Source: an uncultured Dorea sp. (GTDB lineage: Bacteria > Bacillota > Clostridia > Lachnospirales > Lachnospiraceae). From it: a stretch of 54,958 bases of DNA. Under the pieces are notes generated by a model that was not told the DNA's origin, made no database searches, and worked only from the letters and a program-made list of their open reading frames with translations. The stretch covers positions 1 to 54,958 of the forward strand of contig CAJTZE010000021.1 of NCBI GenBank assembly GCA_910584265.1, in the 5' to 3' direction. Made by a program: the position numbers and the translations under genes. Shown here piece after piece: positions 28,397-37,614 of the stretch. How positions within the stretch are numbered: position 1 is the first letter of the stretch; each line of letters starts with the position of its first letter.

Positions 28397-28431
28397 AAAG
28401 AAGCATAAGACATAAGCCTATGCTTCTTTTT
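28397..28431 (+). terminator. terminator after the kinase gene
   Basis: AAAGAAGCATA (28397-28407) pairs with TATGCTTCTTT (28419-28429), followed by T residues. The right arm overlaps the last codons of the convergent small gene at 28418. Confidence 0.8.
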
Positions 28432-28564
28432 GATTCAGATGTTCTTTGAGGACAAGATTAATATACTGGGAAAAAGAGCGGTCATCCTTTTCGGCAAGCA
28501 GTTTAATCTTCTCTATGATATCTGAGTCGAGCGTAATACTTACTTTGTTTTTTAATGGTTTCAT
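28418..28564 (-). CDS. 48-residue ribbon-helix-helix (Arc/CopG-like) DNA-binding protein
   Basis: The protein begins MKPLKNKVSITLDSDIIEKI and ends in SFSQYINLVLKEHLNQKEA. A beta strand (KVSITL) followed by two helices is the ribbon-helix-helix pattern. ATG at 28564 has an ideal AAGGAG 7 bases upstream. It stands alone, without an obvious toxin partner: the next gene downstream is the convergent kinase, and upstream lies a structured element and a divergent lipoprotein gene. Candidate operators are the AT-rich palindrome around 28710-28735 and the dyad at 28353-28369. Confidence 0.8.
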   Translation of the reverse strand: MKPLKNKVSITLDSDIIEKIKLLAEKDDRSFSQYINLVLKEHLNQKEA

Positions 28565-28588
28565 GTGTCAGCTCCTTGTAAGCATATA

Positions 28589-28705
28589 GTTACTGTTCAC
28601 AGCCGGGGTATTCACAGCGGCGGAATTTGCCCGGATTTCTTCTTAGATGAGCTTATATATTCCTATAGGCTTTGCGGTACGGCAGAGCCTTAAGTGAACA
28701 GTAAC
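28589..28705. repeat. 117-bp structured element with 12-bp perfect terminal inverted repeats
   Basis: GTTACTGTTCAC (28589-28600) is the exact reverse complement of GTGAACAGTAAC (28694-28705). Inside are two more stems: CCGGG with CCCGG (about 28604-28637), and AGGCTTTGC with GCAGAGCCT (about 28668-28690, one G-U pair). The whole folds as a closed three-way junction on either strand. It could be a MITE-like repeat or a structured RNA in the 5' region of the small regulator gene. No target-site duplication is clear. Confidence 0.6.
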
Positions 28706-28743
28706 GGATATATTTTATTACAATAAATATATACGACATTATA

Positions 28744-28772
28744 TTGACATATACTCAAAAATAAGATAAAGT
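28744..28772 (+). promoter_or_regulatory. promoter of the lipoprotein gene
   Basis: TTGACA (28744-28749) and TAAAGT (28767-28772) are 17 bases apart. An AT-rich palindrome with 8-base arms (ATATATTT and AAATATAT, about 28709-28733) lies just upstream. Confidence 0.65.
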
Positions 28773-28802
28773 AGTATAAAATAGTATTTGGGAGGATTGA
28801 GG

Positions 28803-29354
28803 ATGAAGAAGAAAATGGTTACAGCATTATCAGCATTAATGATAATGGCATCTTTATGGGGGTGTGGCGGCAGTACTGCTTCTGATAATGAGGATACGGA
28901 AAAGGCCGCAGGAACGAATGCCGGGGAAGAAGCAGAAGAACAAGAGGAATCGGCTGCTGATCCTAAGGTTGAACAGATTAATCTGAATAATGCAGAAGGA
29001 AGCCTGATCTATATAAGACATGAACTGGCACAGGATTATAATGGCTCTAACGCAGTAAGAATCTATTTTACATATACAAATAAATCTGATGAGACCAAAA
29101 CCGCTCAGTCAACGTTTTATCCACAGGTATTCCAGAACGGGGTGGAATGCGAATTTACGATAGGAGATTTTATGGAGGAAAATGAGGCGGAGAGTAATCT
29201 TTCCAAGGAATTAATGAAAGATGCATCGCTCGAAGTGGCATTCTTGTATACGCTTCAGGATACGGTGAATCCGGTTGTTTTGAAGGTGATCGACCAGTCT
29301 GCGGAGAACTTTTTGGACGGTATTTATCAGGAACAGGAATTAGCATTGCAGTAG
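28803..29354 (+). CDS. secreted lipoprotein, DUF5067-like
   Basis: This 183-residue protein starts with MKKK, a hydrophobic helix and a lipobox ending in LWGC (cysteine near residue 21), followed by a glutamate-rich linker. The C-terminal domain (YIRHELAQDYNGSNAVRIYFTYTNKS) is an immunoglobulin-like fold of the DUF5067 type found in Firmicutes lipoproteins. It would be anchored outside the membrane. ATG follows GGGAGGATTGAGG. A small membrane protein gene follows by 47 bases. Function is not known. Confidence 0.82.
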   Translation: MKKKMVTALSALMIMASLWGCGGSTASDNEDTEKAAGTNAGEEAEEQEESAADPKVEQINLNNAEGSLIYIRHELAQDYNGSNAVRIYFTYTNKSDETKTAQSTFYPQVFQNGVECEFTIGDFMEENEAESNLSKELMKDASLEVAFLYTLQDTVNPVVLKVIDQSAENFLDGIYQEQELALQ

Positions 29355-29401
29355 AAAATAGGAAAGAAACAGAAGAATAGCAGTAGAAAGGAACGAGTAA
29401 A

Positions 29402-29767
29402 ATGAAAACTTTGAAACTAGTAACAGGTATTTTATCAATTATTTTGTTTGTGTTTGTAACATTTCAGTCATGCGCAGCAGGATTAGGCAACGCATTGGCA
29501 GATAATGGAGAAGTAAGCGGAAGCGCAGGAATGATGACGGCAATCTGCCTTCTAACAGCAGGAATTGTGTCGATTGCCACCAGAAATAAAGAGAAAAACG
29601 GCGGAAATATAGCGTGTATGATTTTGTACCTTACAGGTGCATTATTGGGATTGACAATGGCCGGCAGCTATGCGGATTTAAAGATCTGGGGAGGCTATGC
29701 GGGCATTTGCGGAATTATCCATATAATATCCATGCTGGGCAATAAGAAAAGCGGGAAAAAGAAATAA
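29402..29767 (+). CDS. small integral membrane protein, function unknown
   Basis: The 121-residue protein has about four hydrophobic segments (near residues 5-28, 42-60, 68-87 and 92-112) and a basic tail (NKKSGKKK). The first helix contains FQSCAAG, which superficially resembles a lipobox, but the remaining helices argue for an integral protein. It lies downstream of the lipoprotein gene, probably in the same transcript, with AAAGGAACGAG as ribosome binding site. Family not recognised. Confidence 0.72.
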   Translation: MKTLKLVTGILSIILFVFVTFQSCAAGLGNALADNGEVSGSAGMMTAICLLTAGIVSIATRNKEKNGGNIACMILYLTGALLGLTMAGSYADLKIWGGYAGICGIIHIISMLGNKKSGKKK

Positions 29768-29819
29768 TGCATGCATAGGCCGCGCCTCATTTGCTATTTG
29801 CTTTTTTGCTGAAATCGAA

Positions 29820-29848
29820 TTGAGGAAATCAATGATACATGGTAATAT
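29820..29848 (+). promoter_or_regulatory. promoter of the AraC-type regulator
   Basis: TTGAGG (29820-29825) and TAATAT (29843-29848) are 17 bases apart, 55 bases before the start codon. Confidence 0.6.
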
Positions 29849-29903
29849 AAGAATGTAGGCTAAGAAGAAAGAGAGCATTATGATATCAGGCAGGGATGAT
29901 ATA

Positions 29904-30746
29904 ATGATTACCAGAGAAGTCGTTAATCAGGCAATTGATTATATATTACAGCATACGGAAGAGGAGCTTACGCTTAACGAGGTGGCGGAGTACTGTCATT
30001 TTTCCAAATTTTATTTTAGCAGGCTTTTTAAAGAGCAGACAGGGGAAAGCGTCTATGCCTATATCCGGCGCATCAAGCTGGAGCAGAGTGCGTTCCGGCT
30101 GAAGGTAGAGAAGGAGCGCCGGATTACAGAGATCAGCGCCGATTATGGGTACAGTTCCTCGAATTACAGCTCGGCATTCCGGCAGCACTACCGCATGGCG
30201 CCTGTTGAATTCCGAAGACGGAGCCGGAAGAAATCTCAGGAGCATCCGTTTTTCCATGGCGCAGGGTGGCAGGCAGCAAGCTTTGAGGAATGTGACAGCA
30301 GGATCAGGATCGAAGAGGTGCCGGATTATTATGTGATTTACGAAAGACGCTTTGGCAGCTACGGGCAGTTAAGCAGAAGCTGGGATTCCTTTATTGAGAG
30401 ATACCGGGAGTATATAACCGATGGGACGAAGTTTTTGGAGCGGACCTATGATGATCCGGCTGTAACAAGTACGGAGCGCTGTCTGTCTGATGTCTGCATG
30501 AGCGTGGATGAGAGCTGTCAGCTGGAGAATACGATCTGGATCCAGGGCGGCAGGTGTGCGGTGTATCATTTTACAGGACACGCAAAATATATTTACGCCG
30601 CATATCAGACGATTTTCCTCATATGGCTTCCCCGGACATCCTATGAACTGGATCAGGCAAGAAGCATGTTTGATATTTATTATGCGGTGGACAGCAGGAC
30701 GATGCAGATGGAACTGGATATCTGCCTGCCGCTGAAGTGTTCGTAA
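29904..30746 (+). CDS. AraC-family regulator with GyrI-like effector domain
   Basis: This 280-residue protein has two helix-turn-helix motifs at the N-terminus (EVAEYCHFSKFYFSRLFKEQTGESV, then YGYSSSNYSSAFRQHYRMAPVEFR) and a C-terminal GyrI/effector-binding domain (about 130-280, starting VPDYYVIYERRFGSY). This is the layout of multidrug-sensing regulators such as Rob. I prefer the ATG at 29904; the ATG at 29880 is an alternative. The next gene is a MATE exporter, so drug-triggered control of efflux is a reasonable inference. Confidence 0.87.
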   Translation: MITREVVNQAIDYILQHTEEELTLNEVAEYCHFSKFYFSRLFKEQTGESVYAYIRRIKLEQSAFRLKVEKERRITEISADYGYSSSNYSSAFRQHYRMAPVEFRRRSRKKSQEHPFFHGAGWQAASFEECDSRIRIEEVPDYYVIYERRFGSYGQLSRSWDSFIERYREYITDGTKFLERTYDDPAVTSTERCLSDVCMSVDESCQLENTIWIQGGRCAVYHFTGHAKYIYAAYQTIFLIWLPRTSYELDQARSMFDIYYAVDSRTMQMELDICLPLKCS

Positions 30747-30801
30747 GACCGGAGCAGATATCTGGAAGAAAGGGCAAGAATTCAGAAGTATATAATCTCA
30801 C

Positions 30802-30849
30802 TCCTCCTTATAATGGATAAAGTCGTTGACAATATTCATGTAAGGAGGA
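30802..30849 (+). promoter_or_regulatory. stem that would hide the MATE ribosome binding site
   Basis: TCCTCCTTA (30802-30810) is the exact complement of TAAGGAGGA (30841-30849), which contains the Shine-Dalgarno of the MATE gene starting at 30855. If the upstream copy is within the transcript, the pairing closes a 30-base loop and blocks translation. Candidate -10 sequences (TATAAT at 30791 and 30809) leave the transcription start unclear. Confidence 0.45.
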
Positions 30850-30854
30850 TTTTT

Positions 30855-32171
30855 ATGGACTTAGAAACGATCAAACAGAATAAGGGGAACATGATTCTGC
30901 GGTTTTCCATTCCGGCTATTATTTCTATGGTACTCACATCACTGGTAACCATTGCGGACGGATTCTTTATCGGAAACTATGTGGGAAAAGAGGGGATTGC
31001 GGCAGTGAATCTGGGACTTCCTATTATCTATCTGTATCTGGGAGCAGGATTGATGGTTTCCATCGGAGGAATGGCCATTGCAGGAATGGCTTACGGCTCA
31101 GGCGATAAGGAGGCCTGTAATCAGGCATTCCGGCAGACGGTTATGACAACAGCGGCAGTTTCGGCATTGATCAGCTGTATTATGATATTCTGCTTTCAGC
31201 CCTTATTGTCTGTCCTGCAGGCAGAAGAACCGGTCATCCGCTATTTTCAGGAATACTATCGGATCATGCTGTTAGAGCTTCCGGTGACGGTGATCAATTC
31301 CGGGTTAGGAATGTTTATCCGAGGAGAAGGGAATCCGGCATACTGTATGAAGGTAAGCATCTTGAATGTGTTGTTGAATATTATTCTGGATTATCTATCG
31401 GCAGGCTGCTTTAATGGCGGAATTGCCGGAATTGCAGTCTCTTCCCTTTTGTCGGCGTTTGTATCGCTTGCCTGCATTCTCTATTTCTTTGTAAGAAAAG
31501 CGAAGGTATACCGTCTGGGAAGATTTCGGTTTTCCGGGAAGCTGTGTATCAGGTCAGTTCTAAACGGAAGCTCTGAATTTATCGGAGAGATGGCTACAGG
31601 CATTGCAATGTTTGCCTATAATTATGTGATCATGAGGAAAATCGGGGTAGACGGCGTAACGGCATTTACCATTGCAGGATATGTATCTTTCGTATTTAGT
31701 ATGGTCATTATCGGCTTCGGGCAGGGGGCGGGTCCTCTGATCAGCTTCTGCTGGGGGGCAGAGGAGAAGAAGCTTGCGGCCGATATCCGAAAAAGAACTA
31801 ATAGATATGTTCTGCTTGCAGGGGCGGCGTTTTTTCTCCTGATGGCGGCCGGAATGGACTGGTACAGCAGAATTTTTGTACGAAGCGAAGCTGTGGGGAA
31901 AATGATCCGGTCCGGCATGCTTATATTTATTACGTCCTTCTTTCCGGCAGGAGTAAATTCTATTGCATCATTCTATTTTACTGCCTCTGGAAGAGCCGTT
32001 CCTTCGGCTGTGATTTCCTTTTCCAGAGGACTGCTGATTCTTTTGATCTGCATTTTTACACTGCCGGCGCTGTTCGGCATGACAGGGGTGTGGATGGCGG
32101 CTCCGGTAACGGAAATGCTAACGCTGGTTCTAACCTTGTTTTTTCTTTATAGAAAGAAACAGCCGTCATAA
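30855..32171 (+). CDS. MATE family efflux transporter
   Basis: This 438-residue protein with about twelve membrane helices is of the multidrug and toxin extrusion family (start LRFSIPAIISMVLTSLVTIADGFFIGNYVG, the typical first-helix pattern). Such exporters use Na+ or H+ gradients. ATG 30855 follows AAGGAGG. It lies behind an AraC/GyrI-type regulator. The last 25 bases overlap the end of a second MATE gene on the other strand, leaving no room for a terminator. Confidence 0.9.
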   Translation: MDLETIKQNKGNMILRFSIPAIISMVLTSLVTIADGFFIGNYVGKEGIAAVNLGLPIIYLYLGAGLMVSIGGMAIAGMAYGSGDKEACNQAFRQTVMTTAAVSALISCIMIFCFQPLLSVLQAEEPVIRYFQEYYRIMLLELPVTVINSGLGMFIRGEGNPAYCMKVSILNVLLNIILDYLSAGCFNGGIAGIAVSSLLSAFVSLACILYFFVRKAKVYRLGRFRFSGKLCIRSVLNGSSEFIGEMATGIAMFAYNYVIMRKIGVDGVTAFTIAGYVSFVFSMVIIGFGQGAGPLISFCWGAEEKKLAADIRKRTNRYVLLAGAAFFLLMAAGMDWYSRIFVRSEAVGKMIRSGMLIFITSFFPAGVNSIASFYFTASGRAVPSAVISFSRGLLILLICIFTLPALFGMTGVWMAAPVTEMLTLVLTLFFLYRKKQPS

Positions 32172-33577
32172 TAATGATAGACTTTCCTCTTGGCTGCGAG
32201 AAATCCTATAGATATGATGCATGCACAGACCTCTGCAACCGTGATGGCAAGCCAGATCCCGTCTACTCCGATAAACAGCGGAAGCAGCAGCACAGACAGA
32301 GCCTGGAATACCAGAGCGCGGAGGAAGGAGATGCAGGCGGAGATTCCTCCGTTGTTCAGGGCCGTGAAAAATCCGGATGCAAACAGGTTAAAGCCCGCAA
32401 GCAGGAAGGAAAATGCAAACAGGTGGAAGGCGTGTGTGGTAAGCTTATACAGGTCTGCATCATATCCCACAAATATCTTCGCCAGAGGTGCGGACAGGCA
32501 GACGGCAAGGCAGGTCAGCAGGATGCCGGAGCCCAGCATCAATACGGTACTCTTGCGGAGCATATTTTTAAGTTCAGCATGGTTTCCTGCACCGTAGTGG
32601 TAGCTGATGACGGGGGCGCTGCCGATGGAATAGCCAATGGATATGGCAATAAAAATAAACTGCACATACATCAGGACTCCGTATGCAGAGACCCCGTCTT
32701 CTCCGATCAGACGGAGAAGCTGGAAGTTATAGAGCATACTAACGGTGGAGGAAGAAACGCTGGACATGACCTCGGAGGAGCCGTTGGCACAGGTTTTCAG
32801 GATCGGTTTTGGCTCCAGTCTGGCACGAGTCAGCCGAAGCAGGCTGGAATTCGGCCTTAAAAAGTAAATCAAGGGCAGTATGCCGCCGATGCACTGCCCG
32901 ATTCCGGTGGCAAGAGCCGCTCCTGCCAGCCCCCATCTGAAGCCGGCAATAAAAACAGCGTCCAGCAGGGCATTGGTAACGCCTGCGATTATGGTGACGG
33001 CAAGTCTAAGCTTTGGCTTTTCTGCCGCTGCAAGAAAGCTCTGAAATACGTTCTGCAGCATAAAAGCGCCGGTAAAAGCAATCGTCACCCGCCCGTATAA
33101 TACGCAGTCCGGCAGCATGGCGGGGGTAGCGCCCAAGAACAGGGATGCCGGGCGGATAAGCAGCATGCCGGTGATACTGAGCAGGATGCCCAGAATTATT
33201 GTAAACAAAATCAGCATGGTAAAGGTCTGGTTCGCTTTTTCCTTTCTGCCGCAGCCAAGCTCCATTGCCACAAGGGCGCTTCCTCCGGTTCCGATCATAA
33301 ATCCCATACCGCCGAGGATCATCACAAAGGGCATGACCAGATTCAGGGCGGCAAAGGGCGTCTTTCCAACGAAGTTTGAGACGAACAGGCCGTCGATCAC
33401 TCCGTAGATGGAGGTGAAGATCATCATAATAATCGTTGGAAATACAAAACGCAGCAATATCTGGATTATTACATATTCCGGGATGGTGATAAGGATACTC
33501 CGCCGACCAACTGGCAGTCCAAATTTGGGGGCAGTGCATGGGAGTATGTGCCTGCCCTTGGAAAATGGTACCTGCAC
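32147..33577 (-). pseudogene. second MATE efflux transporter, cut at its 5' end
   Basis: From the 3' side this is a normal MATE protein with about twelve helices, up to LLRFVFPTIIMMIFTSIYGVIDG. Typical members have some 10-20 further residues before LLRF. Here homology stops near 33465 and the frame continues into sequence that, on the other strand, encodes part of a GH13 enzyme, so the ORF start at 33577 is not real. The natural start codon, ribosome binding site and promoter are lost. Initiation at an internal ATG (IIMMIF) would remove part of the first helix. It converges with the MATE gene at 30855. Confidence 0.78.
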
Positions 33578-34747
33578 CTGTTTGATGTGACGCAGGCAGA
33601 CCTGAACTGGGATAACCCGAGGGTGCGGGAAGAGCTGAAAGAGATTATCCGGTTTTGGAAGAAAAAGGGCGTGAAGGGCTTCCGGTTTGATGTGGTGAAT
33701 TTGATTTCCAAGCCGGAACAGTTTGAAAATGACGCGTCAGGAGATGGAAGGCGGTTCTATACAGACGGTCCGCATGTCCATGAGTATCTGAAGGAGCTGA
33801 CGGCAGACACGGGAATTGGGTATATGATAACCGTAGGGGAGATGTCTTCTACCAGCCTTGAAAACTGTATCCGCTACTCCGATCCGGAGGAGAAGGAGCT
33901 GTCTATGTGTTTTAACTTCCATCATCTGAAGGTGGATTATAAGGACGGAGACAAGTGGGAGCTGACAGCGCCGGATTATGCCGGATTAAAGAGCCTGTTT
34001 GAGACATGGCAGGAAGGGATGCTGGAGCATAACGGATGGAACGCATTGTTCTGGTGTAATCACGACCAGCCAAGAATTGTATCCCGCCTTGGGGATACAA
34101 AGAAATACTGGAAGGAATCGGCCAAAATGCTTGCGGCATGCATCCATATGCTCCGGGGGACGCCTTATATCTATCAGGGCGAGGAGCTTGGAATGACCAA
34201 TGCAGGCTATGAGGATATCCGTGAATACCGGGATGTGGAAAGCATGAATTATTATCAGATTATGCGCCAGAACAAAAAGACGAGGGAGGAGGCGTTGGAG
34301 ATCCTCCGGCAGCGTTCCAGAGATAACGGCAGAACCCCGATGCAGTGGAATCCAGAAGCATATGCGGGATTTTCAGAGCATGAGCCATGGATTGGGCTTC
34401 CGGAAAATTACAGGTATATCAATGTGGAAAAGGAGGAGCAGGATCCGGATTCTATCCTGAATTATTATAGAAGGCTGACTGCTCTGCGGAAGGAATATCC
34501 GGTGATCCAGAAGGGGGACATTGCATTCCTGTACCGGGATCAGCAGGAAGTATTCGCATATAGGCGCTGTCTGGGGGGGCAGGAGCTTCTGGCGCTGAAT
34601 AATCTGTCGGGTGAGCCGGTGAAGCTTTCAGAGCCGGTTCCCATGGAAGGATACCAGATACTGATCGAAAATTATCCGGAAAAAGAGAAGGGAGAACGGC
34701 TGGAAGGATTGAGGCCGTACGAGAGTATTGTGTTGTTTCATGCATAA
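33464..34747 (+). pseudogene. GH13 oligo-1,6-/alpha-glucosidase, 5'-truncated
   Basis: The open frame starts at DYYIFRDG (33464) and continues through GGSAWEY, LHLFDVTQADLNWDNP, the nucleophile region GFRFDVVN, the acid/base region VGEMSS and the HDQPR motif, to a normal C-terminal beta domain. Family members have about 550 residues; the first 130 or so, with the barrel start and DVVxNH motif, are missing. The first usable start is a GTG at 33548 without a Shine-Dalgarno. The break coincides with the break of the MATE gene. Before truncation it would have cleaved alpha-1,6-linked glucosides. Confidence 0.82.
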
Positions 34748-34763
34748 AAGTGATTGAAAATAG

Positions 34764-34793
34764 TTCTTTATCCTGTCTGGAACATGTTATACT
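34764..34793 (+). promoter_or_regulatory. promoter candidate for the beta-galactosidase gene
   Basis: TATACT (34788-34793) is preceded by TG one base before, an extended -10, with a weak TTCTTT (34764-34769) 18 bases upstream. Confidence 0.45.
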
Positions 34794-34847
34794 AATGGAA
34801 AAATAAGGATTTCGTATTTTGGCGATATGAAGAGGAGGATAAAGAAG

Positions 34848-36902
34848 ATGAACAGTAAGCAGAATCACAGGTGGGATAGGCTGACCATGGGAGTATGCTA
34901 TTATCCGGAGCACTGGCCGGAAAATCTGTGGGCGGAGGATCTGGACAGGATGCTGGATACAGGCATCAGCGTAATCCGTATTGCAGAGTTTGCATGGAAT
35001 AAGATCGAGCCGGAGGAAGGCAGGTTTGAATTTGGCTTTTTTGATCGGTTTCTGGATTTGTGTGAGGAAAAGAAGATGAAAGTGATCTTCGGCACCCCTA
35101 CCGCCACGCCGCCGGCATGGCTGACCGAGAAATATCCGGAGGTGTTAAACGGGACAAAGGACGGTGTGCTGTACCGGCATGGAGGAAGAAGACACTATAA
35201 TTATAATTCACCCGTTTATCAGGAGTTCTGTGCAAGAATCGTGGAGAAGGAGGCAGAGCATTACGGAAAGCACCCTGCGATTGTTGGATGGCAGATTGAC
35301 AATGAATTAAACTGCGAGACCTGCGAGTTTTATTCGGAAGCGGATTCGGCGGCCTTCCGGGTATTTTTGAAAGAAAAATACGGAACGCTGGAGCGGCTGA
35401 ATGATGCATGGGGAACTATATTCTGGAATCAGACCTATACGGACTGGGAGGAGATATACGTTCCGAGAACCGTGCTGAATAATGGGATCAATCCGCACCA
35501 GCATTTGGATTACTTCCGTTTTCTTTCCGACAGTACCATAAGCTTCTGCGGGATGCAGGCTGAAATTATCCGGAAATACAAGAAGCCGGAAGACTATATT
35601 ACAACCAACGGCATATTCTGGAATGTGGATAATCACCGTATGGAGAAGGATTGTCTGGATGTGTATACCTTTGATTCCTATCCAAGCTTTGCGTTTGGGC
35701 TGGACAGAGATCCGAGGACAGCGGATGACTTAAATGACCGGAAGTGGACGATGCGGCTGAATGAAGTGCGTTCGGTGTGCCCGCATTTCGGAATAATGGA
35801 GCAGCAGTCCGGAGCAAACGGCTGGACCACGAGAATGGAAGGTCCGGCTCCAAGGCCGGGACAATTGACTCTGTGGGCCATGCAGAGCGTTGCCCAGGGG
35901 GCGGACTACATCTCATTTTTCCGGTGGAGGACCTGCACGGTGGGAACCGAGATTTACTGGCATGGTATCTTGGATTATGATAATCGTGACAACAGGAAGC
36001 TTGCGGAGGTTCAGGATTTCTATCGGAAATTAAAGCGCATTGACGCGGTATGCGGTGCGGAGAATGTGGCGGCGTTTGCACTGATCAAGGATTATGACAA
36101 CGAGTGGGATACGGAAGTGGATACATGGCACAGGCGGGTGGCGGAACAGAGTGAGAAGGAGATCTTTATCGCTTCGGAGCTGTACCATACCCCGTATGAT
36201 ATCGTGTATCTGCAGGAGGACAGCCAGGTGTGCGATTTGTCCCTGTATCCGGCCGTTATTTATCCTCATCCGACGATTATGGATGAAAAAATGGCGCGGC
36301 TGTTAAAGGAATATGTAGAGCAGGGGGGAATCTTGGTTATCGGCTGCCGGAGCGGATATAAGGACAGGAACGGAAAATGTGTGATGCTGCCACAGCCGGG
36401 ACTTTTACAGGAGATTACAGGCTCCGATGTAAGGGACTTTACCTTCGTGAGCCCGGCAGAGGAGGCAGTATGGGCATCCGGCGGGGGAAAGAAAATCGAG
36501 ATGCCGCTGTTTAACGATATTCTTGAGCCTTTGGAGGGCGCAGAGATTCTTGCGGTTTATGAGAACAGCTATTATGCAGAAAAGGCAGCAGTTACAGAAA
36601 ATAAACTGGGAAAAGGAAAGGCGCTCCATTTTGGAAGCACATTCTCGCGAAATAATCTGAGCTGGCTGTTTGAGTATCTGGGGATCAAGGAGCCATTTGC
36701 ATACCTGATTGACGCGCCGGAGACTCTGGAAGTGGTCCTACGGGAAAAGGATGGAAAGCAGTATCTGTTTGTCCTGAATTTCCAGCCGGAGGAGGTGTCT
36801 TTCGTATTAAAGAAAGAAATGCGGTTATTGTATACAGGTGAAACGCTGCAGGGAGAACAGGCGCTCCCGGCGTATGGAACGGCAGTGTACGAGGCACTGT
36901 AG
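34848..36902 (+). CDS. beta-galactosidase, glycoside hydrolase family 42
   Basis: This 684-residue cytoplasmic GH42 enzyme cleaves terminal beta-galactosides. The N-terminal barrel starts GVCYYPEHWPENLWAEDLDRM; the acid/base glutamate is in GWQIDNELNC, the nucleophile in FGIMEQQSGANGW; the metal-type cysteines in CETCEF are only partly present. A trimerisation domain (about 395-600) and a small beta domain follow. The start at 34848 is 9 bases after AGGAGG. It is followed by an acetyltransferase gene, as in lacZ-lacA type loci, and preceded by the broken GH13 gene. Confidence 0.93.
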   Translation: MNSKQNHRWDRLTMGVCYYPEHWPENLWAEDLDRMLDTGISVIRIAEFAWNKIEPEEGRFEFGFFDRFLDLCEEKKMKVIFGTPTATPPAWLTEKYPEVLNGTKDGVLYRHGGRRHYNYNSPVYQEFCARIVEKEAEHYGKHPAIVGWQIDNELNCETCEFYSEADSAAFRVFLKEKYGTLERLNDAWGTIFWNQTYTDWEEIYVPRTVLNNGINPHQHLDYFRFLSDSTISFCGMQAEIIRKYKKPEDYITTNGIFWNVDNHRMEKDCLDVYTFDSYPSFAFGLDRDPRTADDLNDRKWTMRLNEVRSVCPHFGIMEQQSGANGWTTRMEGPAPRPGQLTLWAMQSVAQGADYISFFRWRTCTVGTEIYWHGILDYDNRDNRKLAEVQDFYRKLKRIDAVCGAENVAAFALIKDYDNEWDTEVDTWHRRVAEQSEKEIFIASELYHTPYDIVYLQEDSQVCDLSLYPAVIYPHPTIMDEKMARLLKEYVEQGGILVIGCRSGYKDRNGKCVMLPQPGLLQEITGSDVRDFTFVSPAEEAVWASGGGKKIEMPLFNDILEPLEGAEILAVYENSYYAEKAAVTENKLGKGKALHFGSTFSRNNLSWLFEYLGIKEPFAYLIDAPETLEVVLREKDGKQYLFVLNFQPEEVSFVLKKEMRLLYTGETLQGEQALPAYGTAVYEAL

Positions 36903-36968
36903 AAACCGGCGGCTTATATAAGTGGGTGTATTGGATGCTTGTAAATGATGATTCGGGAGGTTTGTATC

Positions 36969-37598
36969 ATGACGAATAAGGAAAGAAGAGACGCGGGATT
37001 AGCATATATTTCAGATGAGGACATCTTTGAGGAGCAGGCGGTATGCAGGAAAATTCTACAGAAGCTGAATTTTATGGATCGTTCGGATTTTGACGGGATC
37101 AAGGAAATCGTAAAAGAGCTTCTCGGCAAATCGGAGGATGCTTTTATTAATCCGCCCTTTTATTGTGATTATGGGAAGCATATTGAGACGGGAAAGTATT
37201 TCTTTGCCAATTATAACTGTACGCTTCTGGACGTGGCGAAGATTAAGATCGGAGACAACTGTCAGCTTGCTCCCAATGTGGCGATTTATACCGCCGGGCA
37301 TCCCATCCACCCTGTCAGCCGTAATTCTGCTTATGAATATGGAAAAGAGGTAACGATAGGCGATAATGTATGGGTCGGAGGAAATTCGGTCATCTGCCCC
37401 GGCGTTAAGATTGGGGACAATGTGGTGATCGGAGCCGGAAGCGTGGTGACGAAGGATATTCCGGACTGGTGCGTTGCCGCAGGCAATCCCTGCAGGGTGA
37501 TCAAAAGGATTACAGATGATGATAAGCGGAAGCTGTTCCGGGACGAGGAAATAGATGATGAGGCATGGGCGGATATTGTAGAGCATATGGAATTTTAA
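36969..37598 (+). CDS. maltose/galactoside O-acetyltransferase (LacA/Maa family)
   Basis: This 209-residue member of the hexapeptide-repeat acyltransferase family has an N-terminal mac domain (TNKERRDAGLAYISDEDIF), then left-handed beta-helix repeats (IKIGDNCQLAPNVAIYTAGHPIHP with the catalytic histidine, and IGDNVWVGGNSVICPGVKIG), and a GNPCRVIK end. It transfers acetyl from acetyl-CoA to sugars and acts as a trimer. ATG 36969 follows GGGAGG. It probably belongs with the GH42 gene upstream. Confidence 0.9.
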   Translation: MTNKERRDAGLAYISDEDIFEEQAVCRKILQKLNFMDRSDFDGIKEIVKELLGKSEDAFINPPFYCDYGKHIETGKYFFANYNCTLLDVAKIKIGDNCQLAPNVAIYTAGHPIHPVSRNSAYEYGKEVTIGDNVWVGGNSVICPGVKIGDNVVIGAGSVVTKDIPDWCVAAGNPCRVIKRITDDDKRKLFRDEEIDDEAWADIVEHMEF

Positions 37599-37614
37599 TA
37601 TGGGAGGTATCACA

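Noticed and set aside
32174..32860. 228-residue plus-strand frame
   Set aside because: It is antisense to the second MATE gene; low-complexity Gln/Arg/Gly composition.
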